NCBI GenBank assembly: GCA_029204225.1
Contig: CM055102.1
Location: 16,626,678-16,690,677 of the forward strand
DNA: 64,000 bases
Direction of reading: 5' to 3'
Source: Diphasiastrum complanatum
Taxonomy: Eukaryota > Streptophyta > Lycopodiopsida > Lycopodiales > Lycopodiaceae
The notes under the pieces are model-generated. The model searched no databases and had not been told where the DNA came from. It saw nothing but the letters and a program-made list of their open reading frames with translations. A program made the position numbers and the translations under genes. The first letter of the stretch is position 1; each line of letters opens with the position of its first letter. Shown piece by piece: positions 56,150 through 64,000 of the stretch.

Positions 56150-56420
56150 ATTTTGTTAACAGACGTCGGAATCCCACGTCTATCTGGGACGTCAGAATCT
56201 GAAATCCCAGTATACATGGACATCGGATGGGCGTTTGACATCCGTCGGACAAAGTTTTGGATCATTCTATATTTACAAACGTCGGAATCCGACAGGTATT
56301 TTGGACGTCGCAATACGACATCCACGTCGGACCTTTTGCGATGTCTTTGGACGTCGCATTGCGACGTCCATGTCGGATTGTCTTTCGATCATTGGAATTT
56401 TGGGTTGTGGAATCCGGTAG
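56150..56420. repeat. CGTCGG-rich block with perfect palindromes
   Basis: Many copies of (G)ACGTCGG/CCGACGT in both orientations. The 21-bp palindrome made of GGACGTCGCA, a central T, and TGCGACGTCC lies at 56349-56369, each half 10 bp. A nearly identical unit at 56303-56330 precedes it by 46 bp. Such dense short direct and inverted repeats are typical of CACTA subterminal regions bound by transposase. Assignment to this CACTA is by proximity. Confidence 0.7.
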
Positions 56421-56429
56421 GTTGTGCTT

Positions 56430-56690
56430 GTCGGATTAGTTAAGAAACATAGTTTAACACACCCAACCGAATCAATCACCACAACACAACATCAAGTGCA
56501 ACAAGACAAGACAACATAATAGCTCACCTCAAACTGTATATTCAACTGATAAGTAAGTACAAAGATAAAGTTACTTAAAAGTACTCAAAGGGCTCGTAAA
56601 AGAAAGATGGCCCGATAATTCTAGAACTGAGCACACGTGGTGCTGTCGAAATAAGAAAGCACTGTATAAGTCGATCATTGCTATTTTAAC
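56430..56690 (-). repeat. Probable Copia-3 3' LTR
   Basis: On the minus strand the tract GAGGGAGAGA (about 56700-56691) is followed by non-coding sequence to about 56430. No second copy exists here to fix the edges, so this is inferred from the polypurine tract and position. Confidence 0.4.
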
Positions 56691-56759
56691 TCTCTCCCTC
56701 AATGATCTACATCTTTCTATGGAACCTACCTCCATGATAGTATTATAAGTAAAGACTTT

Positions 56760-57784
56760 TTACATAACCAGATCTAAGCCAAGTTTGGCTCTAAAAGTCT
56801 CAAACTTTTCTTTACTTAAAGCTTTCGTAAATATATCAGCAACTTGTAACAACGTAGAATAATGTACAATACTTATATCTTCAGATTGTAGCTTCTGACG
56901 CACAAAGTGATATTTTACCTCAATATGTTTTGTCCTTGCGTGAAAAACATGATTCTTAGCCAATTGTATTCCACTTTGACTGTCACAGAAAATAACAGTA
57001 GGGTTTACTGCTTCATGCCAATCTCACATAACAACTTACGTAGCCAAACAGCTTCCTGGGTAGCAGAACTTAACACTTTATATTCGGCTTCTGTAGAAGA
57101 AAGAGAAACAGTGTCTTGCTTTTTGCTAGACCATGAAAAACAACTGCTACCAAAATTGAAGGCATAACCTGTTGTTGACTTTCTATCATCTATATTTCTT
57201 GCCCAATCAACATCAACATAACCTTGCAACTTAGGTAAAACACTTTGTCTTTTGTAAATTAGGCCAAGGTTAGGTGTACCCTTCACATACCTCAAAATCC
57301 TTTTCGCAGCTTTCCAATGGTCCATAGTGGGTGATGACATGAATTGACTAATCAAACTTGCAACATAGCAGATATCAGGACGTGTAGTCGTAAGATATAT
57401 CAAACTCCCAACTAGTTGACGAAATAGAGTAACGTCAACATATGTGCTATCATCAATACGAGATAATTTCTTACCAGCTTCACAAGGGGTGATGGAAGGT
57501 TTTCACTCTGTCATGTGAAATCTCTCCAATACCTCGTCCACATGCTTGGTTTGACATAACTTGATATCACTACCAGTTTGCCATACTTCAACACCCAAGC
57601 AATAGTGCATAAGATCTAAATCTATCATCTCAAACTGCTTGCATAAGTTGGCTTTGATAGGACGAGTGAGGTTCTCATCATTGCCTGTGATAATGATATC
57701 ATCAACATAAAGTCTCCCAGTTACGTCGTCATTTTGGTTGTAACTGCTATTTTGTTGTGCTTTAGTGTCATATAGCAGCAGCAC
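56760..57784 (-). pseudogene. Copia-3 RT and RNase H
   Basis: RT: YVDDIIITGNDENL with YVDD at 57709-57698, then MHYCLGVEVWQ and MTE-type sequence to 57503. RNase H: MIYLTTTRPDICYVASLISQ, RILRYVKGTPNLGL, DVDWARNIDDRKSTTGY (usual D-A-D-W reads D-V-D-W), LSSTEAEYKVLSSAT, and KHIEVKYHFVRQKL, ending VADIFTKAL near 56800. There are shifts near 57490 and 57000. The wording is close to Copia-1, so it may be the same lineage. Confidence 0.88.
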
Positions 57785-57789
57785 ACTTT

Positions 57790-58251
57790 TCTATATGTGT
57801 ATAACGTAGATGAATGCTTCTTGTGATTTGAATGCACTTCATTGCTATTTGATAACAATTGTTTACTCACACTGATTAAAACATGGACGTCTACAACTCC
57901 TCAATTTCTGATCTTTGGCTGTCTTTGATGCTTGAGGAACTTGCGCTATCACACTGCTCTTTCAATCTATTGCAGAATTAAACTTCTGACTAAATCCAAT
58001 TTTTAGTAATACCACACACAAACCATTTCTAATCTCTTCAGTGGACTGTACTCATTTCTGTATTTTTGTGAGTATGAACTAATTTATAAGATCTTGTTGG
58101 ACAACAAAACATTTAAGCTGTGATTATACTTAGTATAAACATTTTATTAGACTGTTTTTGCATCTAGAAGCCCATTGCAACGGGAGAGCTGTTCCACAAA
58201 TATTCTTGCTCTCTTCTCCGTTCGTGTTCTCCATACTCTCTTGCCCCATCA
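57790..58251 (+). repeat. Copia-4 5' LTR (left edge uncertain)
   Basis: The right end CCCCATCA lies three bases before the primer-binding site. The left edge lies somewhere after the last Copia-3 codon. There is no second LTR in the window to define it. Confidence 0.5.
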
Positions 58252-58254
58252 GAT

Positions 58255-58266
58255 TGGTATCAGAGC
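58255..58266 (+). other. Copia-4 primer-binding site (tRNA-Met)
   Basis: TGGTATCAGAGC, an exact match to the initiator tRNA-Met-complementary site of plant copia elements. Confidence 0.93.
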
Positions 58267-58339
58267 ATAGCTCAAATAAAACGAGAGATTAAGTTTTTTC
58301 TATTTGTATTATTATTAGCATGTTCATATTGATAACTCT

Positions 58340-59250
58340 TTGTCATCATCCAATGAAGTTAGAGTCATTGACAAGCTCAATGGATCTAACTTCTACATTT
58401 GGAAGTTAAAACTCCGAATGATATTGATAGATAGAGATCTTTGGGATGTAGTAGAAGTTGCTGACCTGAAACCAGAAGATGGTGATCAAGCAAAAGCATG
58501 GAATATCAAAGATCAGAAGGCCTTAACATGTATCACACTCAATCTGGCCCAAATATCTCATGTTACCACATGCAAAACCTCTAAGGATGTATTAAATTTG
58601 TTATCAAATCTTTATGAGACTCATGATGTAACCACTAGATTACATCTTAGAAGGAAGTTCTTTACTCTTAGCATGTCTGATTCTATTGTCATCACTTCTC
58701 ACATGAACAGTTTCAAATCTTTATTGGATTAGTTATCAGTTGTAGGATGTGCTATTCAAGATGATGATGTCGTTATGACCTTGCTTTCTTCTCTTCCAAA
58801 GTGAGCACTTGTGGTGACGATCACCACACAACCCGAACTCACTCTTCAAAAGGTTATCGGCCATCTACTTCAAGAAGAAATGCGGAGAAAGACCAGCAAC
58901 ATGTCCATCAAAGACAAATCGATGGCCCTGTACACCAAGAAGAAAGACTATTCCAAGGGCAAGAATCAAGTGCAGCAGCAGCAACAGCAGAAGCCTCACA
59001 CTCAAGGCGAGAATAATGGATCACACAAGAAGCTTTTCTACAGATATTACAAGAGAGCCAATCATGATATCAAAGAGTGTCAAATCCGCATCTACAACGA
59101 GGCAAAGAAACAACAACAACAGCAGCCAGACTCCTCCAATGCAGCGGAATTCAAGGAGCTATATACACACCTGTTAATGGCTTACAATAGTGACGAAGAA
59201 AACCATGATAGCTGGTACCTGGACAACGACACTACCCAACACGACCTCTC
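58340..59250 (+). pseudogene. Copia-4 gag
   Basis: The frame reads SSSNEVRVIDKLNGSNFYIW from a TTG at 58340, where an ATG would be expected; the start codon seems lost. The UBN2 capsid part is clear (WKLKLRMILIDRDLWDVVE). Stops lie near 58731 and 58802. The nucleocapsid is Gln-rich, and its zinc knuckle reads YRYYKRANHDIKEC, so the first two zinc-binding Cys have become Tyr. It ends at a protease-like WYLDNDTTQHD, where D-S-G is usual. Confidence 0.83.
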
Positions 59251-61461
59251 GCAAGTAATGGTTTATCGAGTATGCAGCTTACAGCAGAGATCAATTCATC
59301 TACCTCGAAGATTCAAGCACCATACGTGTGGAAGCCAAAGGGACAGTCAAGATCGCGTTCAAAAATGATTTTTCTATTTATGTCACCAATGTTCTTCACG
59401 TACCTCAGTTGTCAAAGAACATGTTGTCAGTTTCTAAGATGACTGATGAGGGCTACACTATTACTTTCTCATATGAGCAATGTACAATCTTCGATAAAGA
59501 TACTACTCTGACTACATGCACTAGAGTCAAAAATCTTTACGTACTCTCTAATTCAGTTGCATTAGCTAGCATCTCTCATGAAAATGTAAACGATAATGCT
59601 ATTTTGTGGCATAGTCCATTTGAAAATGTGAATACAAGATCATTTTCTTATATGCGCTGTAATAATTTAGTTAATGGATTGTATTTCCCTTCTTCATTGA
59701 ATAGAAAATCTTTTTTTTGTGAATCATGCATCTATGGAAAACACTCTAGAAGCAAGTTTCCCAAATCACATTCCATCAAAACAAAGCATGTATTGGATCT
59801 TGTACATAGCGATCTTTGTGGTCCAATGTCAACTCCGTCCTTAGGAGATGCAAGTTATTTTATCACTTTCATAGATGATTATTCTAGATGGTCTACAATC
59901 ATGTTTATTAAGCACAAATTTGAAGCCTTTGAATGCTTCAAAAAATTCAAGGCCATTGCTAAGACACAAATGTCTACAAAAATAAAAGCACTCCAAAATG
60001 ACGGTGCGGTGAATACCTCTCTAACTAGATGTCCGACTACATGGCTGAACATGGTATTAGAAGACAGTTCACACTTCCTATTCACCTCAACAGAACGAGA
60101 TTGCAGAAAGGAATAACCGAACTCTTCTCAACTCAGCCAGATCCATGCTACATTAATCACATCTACTTGCGAAGTTCTGAGCAGAAGCTGCTGCCACAAC
60201 ATGTTATGTACAGAACAGATCCAGCACCAAAGCCGTCAACAATAAAACTCCTTATGAAGTTTGGCATGGATACAAGCCTAGTGTCAACCAATTAAAAAAC
60301 TTTGGTTGTATATGTTTTGTTCACATTTCTAAACAACTTAGGAAGAAGTTGGATCATAGGACAAATAAATGTATTTTCATTGGCTATCCAGATGAACATA
60401 AAGCTTACAAAGTTTATGATCTATCCACCAATGTAGTATTTGTCTCTAGGGATGTAATATTTCAAGAACATACATACTATGATTTTAAACAACCATCGAT
60501 AAACGATGTTATGTCATTTCATCCTATTTTACGTAGCATGGATTCTTAGACCTGGACACTGGTCGACTTCCCCACTCACAAGAGAATTATTGACAACAAG
60601 TGGATCTTCAAGAAGAAAATCAACTCTGATGGTTCCATTGCTGAATGGAAAGTACGGCTGGTGGCTGAAAGATTCACTCAAGTCCAAGGAGTGGATTATC
60701 AAAAATTTTTTAGTCATGTCGTCAAGATGAAGTCAATTAGGGCTCTGATTGCGTTAGCAGCCACGGAAGACTTCAAAATGCACCAAATGGATGTCAAGAC
60801 AACATTTCTCAATGACAACGTCGAGGAAGAGATGTATACCTTCCAATCGAAAAGATTCGAAGTCAAAGTCCAAGAGCACAAAGTGTGCAAGCTGCACAAA
60901 GCAATCTATGGTCTGAAATAGGCCGCAAGAGCATAGTTCGATAGAATCAACTCTTATCTCATTCAATTGGAATTTGCAAATAGTTCAGTTGACTGTAATG
61001 TTTATTCAAAGCATATAGGCACCAATTCAGTTCACATAGCTCTTTACGTAGATGATGCATTTATCTTGTCTAACGACACTTCTCTTCTGCGCACTACTAA
61101 GAGTGATATGTCAAAGGAATTTGACATGACTGATTTAGGAGCTGTCCATTCTTTGCTAGGAATTCACATTACTAGAAATAGACTTCGGAAGAAGATCTAT
61201 CTTAGCCAATAGACATATCTAAAAGATATTTTAAAAAATTTCATATGTCTGATTGCAAACCAATTGATACTCCAATGGATCCAAGTATAGTATTGACTAA
61301 ATCTACTTGTGCTGATTCTGATAGTGAAGTAATCGACATAGAGAAGTACCCTTATCATTCACTCATAGGATCTTTGATGTATGCAATGTTGTGTACTAGA
61401 TCAGACCTGGCATACATTGTTAGCACATTAAATCAATTCATGTCTAATCTTAGGATCTCTC
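59250..61461 (+). pseudogene. Copia-4 pol (protease to RNase H start)
   Basis: Protease remnants: VHVPQLSKNMLSVSKMTDEG-like sequence at 59395-59450. GAG-pre-integrase: ILWHSPFENVNTRSFS. Integrase: VHSDLCGPMSTPSLGDASYF and FIDDYSRWSTIMF; the second Asp block is mutated (LQNDGAVN) and the Glu block is frameshifted. RT: NKWIFKKKINSDGS, HQMDVKTTFLNDNVEEEMYT and YVDD at 61045-61056. SLIGSLMYAMLCTRSDLAYI follows, and the frame is cut at 61461. Stops at about 60549, 60920 and 61211, plus several shifts. Confidence 0.88.
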
Positions 61462-62345
61462 TGTTAGCGAATTCCAGGGAATTCCCAGATGCCGAGCCAA
61501 GCTGAAGACATAGATTATCTCTCACCCATGATCGAGGAGGTCTCAAAAGGAGGAGAGCAGAAGAAGCTGAGAGCCGAGAAATTACTAGCTAGGATGACAG
61601 TGAATTATCTATGTGAGCCTATATGGTGTATCCCAGAGAAGGAACGACCATGTAGGAGCTAGTAATATTTCCTAGGCATTGTAAATAAGCATAGATCCCC
61701 TTAAATAATTTAGAGTGAGCCACCTTTTGATGGTGACCTCTAGTGGAAGGGCAAATTCCACTTGTATTTTCCAAATTAGTGGAATTGCCACTTGGGCTCT
61801 ACATGGGTAGCCCTTCTTGCTTATTTAAGGGCCCCCCTCTCTTGTGAGGGAGCTTTTGATTGTATTGGTCAAGTGCTCTTCAGTGAATAAAGAAGATCTT
61901 CCACGAGTTCTTGATGATTGTAAAGCTCCTTGTTCATGGCAATCTTCTTGAGTGAAATTTCTAAGAGCATGTTCTGATTTCCTTTTGTGTTTGTGGAGTA
62001 GTTAGATCTCTTGCTTACTTTCTTGTTTGTGAAACGTAGATGTGGATTAACTTTCTTGTTTCTTGGTTTTGTAATTTCAGCATGCAGGTAAACTATAGAA
62101 GTTGAGATTGTGGATCTGATTTGCATACCTTCTAACAATCATGTCCTTGATTGTTCTTGAGCATTCCAAGCATCAAGAAATGGGTGTTTCTTGATCCTTG
62201 GGCTGCTAGAGTGCTGTTAGGAAACTAGTTTTCTTGTTTATTGCTGAGTAGCTTAATCTTGTCATTGTTTTGTTCCCTGATTTTGGTAGATAGATTGTAG
62301 ATTTGATCCCTGATTCAGAATGTTGATCTTTAATGAGCTAGGACA
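61462..62345 (+). repeat. Gypsy-5 LTR (same family as Gypsy-2)
   Basis: Starts TGTTAGCGAATTCC and ends GAGCTAGGACA. It aligns along its length with the minus-strand LTR at 35315-36193. A TTATTTAAGGG at about 61818-61828 is a possible TATA box. Confidence 0.9.
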
Positions 62346-62350
62346 ATATA

Positions 62351-62644
62351 ATGGCTTTGTCCTTAGCAAAGTCATGGGGCTTCCATACCCTCGATCAACC
62401 ACGATACAAACTTCGTATGGCTGATCAACGAGTTACCGACCTTGCTGGTCATTTATCAAATATTAAGGTTCGAATAGCAGGTGTCAAATTTGTGATTGAT
62501 TGTATCATCTTAGACTTACCAGAAGATGCCAATACTTATAAACTCCTCCTTGGTACACCCTGGCTCCAGATGGTAGGTGTTGTCCAAGATTGGAAGCATA
62601 GCAAAATCACCTTTGGCAATCACGACAAACGAGCCACTGTTTGA
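62351..62644 (+). pseudogene. Gypsy-5 protease fragment
   Basis: A 97-residue frame reads YKLRMADQRVTDLAGHLSNI, VKFVIDCIILDLPEDANTYK and LLLGTPWLQMVGVVQDW. It is collinear with CQLRMADQSVVRPTGFLPHV, LKFFVDLVVLDIPNNVYSYE and LLLGRPWLTNARVVHDW of Gypsy-1. The catalytic D-G-G part would lie just upstream and is missing. An in-frame stop follows at 62644. Confidence 0.85.
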
Positions 62645-63110
62645 CTCAACTGGCCATGTCAAGCCTGATAAAGTTTATGATGATTGGTCATCAACAACAT
62701 ATGACGAATCAGATAGTGTCCCGATCCAATCCAAAGGCCACTATACGAGATCAACGGGACATAATCAATTAGGGACATGCACTAGCCACTGTGGACTGTG
62801 CTGATTCCAATCGATGTCGTATCGAAACTGCTGCATAAGCTGTGGATATTCTCTCATCTTGTATAAACATTGATACACCCATCATCCCACTTATGATGAT
62901 TGACCCGATTCCTATAGCATGGTGCCCAGGAGAACCTAGCGTCTCTACCACTCCTGTTTTCGAAGAAGGTATTCTTTCCATGGATGATGTTGAAATGACG
63001 GAAGGTTACAAGAGATGGCGTGAAGTTGTTGCATCCGTCTGGAGGAGATCTTCAGTATTACTCATTTTTTTTGGTGCCATTTTATTGAACTCGATATAAT
63101 TATTACTTTT
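62645..63110 (+). pseudogene. Gypsy-5 pol linker fragment
   Basis: The region reads CINIDTPIIPLMMIDPIPIA-like and FEEGILSMDDVEMTEGYKRW, an acidic linker that parallels the segment between protease and RT in Gypsy-1 (DTPIININFIDILPHHDE). The frame ends near 63099 and no RT follows. Confidence 0.65.
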
Positions 63111-63945
63111 GCTTTTTATTACAAGATTGTTTAATTTTTTTTTTTGCTAATAGGGAATTCGAGGGGGAGAGTCAGAATCAAAAGGGCTTTCTATTGGTAT
63201 ATAGTTTGTGTTTTTGGGATTTTTTTTGGTGTTTTTTTTTTTTGGAGCTCTAAGGATATGTCAAGATGGTGGTTCGGTCGAAAATTGAAACATAAGTGTC
63301 GGTAAAAAATTATGCGGATCCAGTCCGGGTTGAGATTTATTCGAGCCCTGACTCGGTCGAGATCTGACACCGGAAATTCGGTCGAACGCTGACCCAAAAA
63401 AAACTTGATCGAATGTTGACTCCAAAAAAAAATTCTGTCAAACGCTGAGCCCAAAAAATTTGGTCGAACGCTGAGCGATTTCCGACTCGGTCGAATTTTT
63501 TTGAAAGAGAAGGCTCGGGCGGGAGAACGGTTGTTGGGCTGTAGATAGGGTTTTTTTTTCCAGGGGTTTCTGGAGTCCCTAGAATTAGGGATGGGCATAG
63601 GTTTAGGTTAGAATGTTTTTAAACGTATCTGGCAAAAACTTCAAAATGAAGAAATTGAGAAAAAATCAACAAAGAAAGCAAAATTTCAGAAATGAAAAGG
63701 GTGAAGTGCTTCTCTCACCAAATTTCTACCCAAAAATTAGTTTAGACCTCCTTCACAAGAATTGCCATATTCTCTCTCAATTTTCAACCAAATTCATTAC
63801 AAATTGGCTCAGATTCAAGCTTAACTACCTAAAATTGGAATGAAAACACTAAAATGGCCATAACTTGGTCATTATAGCTCCAAATCAAAAAATCTCAATC
63901 CCTCCAGAAGCTAAACAAGAGATCGACTGATCTACAATAAGAAGT
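63111..63945. other. Non-coding tail, probably Gypsy-5 spacer and beyond
   Basis: T-rich and repeat-bearing sequence (see 63353-63495) followed by AT-rich DNA. No gene recognised. Confidence 0.5.
63353..63495. repeat. Degenerate 25-29-bp repeats with CGGTCGA(A/G) core
   Basis: About five units beginning CGGTCGAGATCTGAC or CGGTCGAACGCTGA, separated by A-rich spacers. The first unit is close to the repeat unit of the 38467-38714 array. Confidence 0.75.
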
Positions 63946-63951
63946 CACACA

Positions 63952-63995
<44 letters not shown>

Positions 63996-64000
63996 CACAC
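63946..64000. repeat. (CA)n microsatellite at window end
   Basis: CA dinucleotide run with two small interruptions, continuing to the window edge. Confidence 0.95.

Larger units (their letters stand above)
51480..56440 (-). mobile_element. En/Spm (CACTA) transposon remnant
   Basis: Minus-strand TNP2-like transposase domains in correct order with introns, a small plus-strand frame beyond its 5' end, and a CGTCGG-rich palindromic repeat block at 56150-56420. That block resembles CACTA subterminal repeats. The CACTA terminal inverted repeats themselves were not found, so the borders are approximate. Copia-3 abuts the right side. Confidence 0.75.
56430..57784 (-). mobile_element. Copia-3, 5'-truncated copia element
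   Basis: Minus-strand RT (C-terminal half) and RNase H, with a probable polypurine tract and 3' LTR to the left. The right end is cut where Copia-4 begins, head-to-head. The remaining frames are well kept, with three frame breaks. Confidence 0.82.
57790..61461 (+). mobile_element. Copia-4, 3'-truncated copia element
   Basis: A plus-strand copia with a primer-binding site, gag and pol up to the start of RNase H, where the Gypsy-5 LTR begins at 61462. Many stops and shifts; an old copy. The rest of the element is not seen in this window. Confidence 0.87.
61462..63110 (+). mobile_element. Gypsy-5, LTR plus pol fragment
   Basis: A plus-strand LTR of the Gypsy-2 family is followed at once by protease and pol-linker sequence. 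The primer-binding site, leader and gag are missing. RT to integrase are also absent before the CGGTCGA repeats at 63353. The element inserted into Copia-4. Its right end is not defined in this window. Confidence 0.8.

Overview
The window is nuclear DNA from a vascular plant, most likely a seed plant. The evidence is a DUF3339 small membrane-protein gene (a plant-only family), plant-type Ty1/copia and Ty3/gypsy LTR retrotransposons, an L1-type LINE, an En/Spm (CACTA) transposase with GT-AG introns, and long CT/GA and CA microsatellites. I cannot name the species. Only two stretches look like possible host genes: the DUF3339 gene at 1767-1982 and a small hydrophilic reading frame at 13361-13591 with two ABRE-like motifs upstream. 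Nearly everything else is transposon, much of it nested and decayed.

Layout. 315-1400: a long inverted repeat (foldback-like), followed by the DUF3339 gene. 3151-3515: a 203-bp tandem duplication. 4405-4500: a scrap of gypsy reverse transcriptase. 5236-9575: Copia-1 (+, 218-bp LTRs, dead). 10352-12950: a 5'-truncated LINE on the minus strand with a 12-bp target-site duplication (TSD). 13157-13591: the ABRE-like motifs and small ORF. 16413-27116: Gypsy-1 (+), with LTRs, TATCC TSD, gag, pol and a large third ORF after pol. 28384-28916 plus 35049-35095: an old minus-strand copia RNase H fragment, split by Copia-2 (28917-35048, + strand, AAACT TSD), the best preserved copia here.

35315-40590: Gypsy-2 (minus strand), with 3' LTR, third-ORF remnant, a 25-bp tandem repeat array, integrase and an RT fragment. 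40600-51300: Gypsy-3 (+), carrying RNase H, an integrase remnant and a third-ORF-like region. It is interrupted at 44176-50109 by Gypsy-4 (minus), a gag-only element with a tRNA-Asp-type primer-binding site, a ~151-bp tandem array in its leader and GA microsatellites in its LTRs. 51480-56440: a CACTA transposon remnant (TNP2-like transposase on the minus strand, a small plus-strand ORF, palindromic CGTCGG-rich repeats). 56430-57784: Copia-3 (minus). 57790-61461: Copia-4 (+), cut by the 61462-62345 LTR of Gypsy-5, whose LTR belongs to the same family as Gypsy-2. The window ends in a CA microsatellite.

The most interesting signal is the post-pol third ORF of the gypsy elements. It is about 834 residues in Gypsy-1 with one internal TAG, is preceded by a splice-acceptor-like tract, and has a C-terminal region recognisably conserved in the independent Gypsy-2 copy. 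I do not recognise this domain. The recurring tandem repeats in non-coding parts of these elements are the second theme. No CRISPR array, tRNA or rRNA gene was seen. LTR, TSD and primer-binding-site positions were read by eye and may be off by one or two bases.
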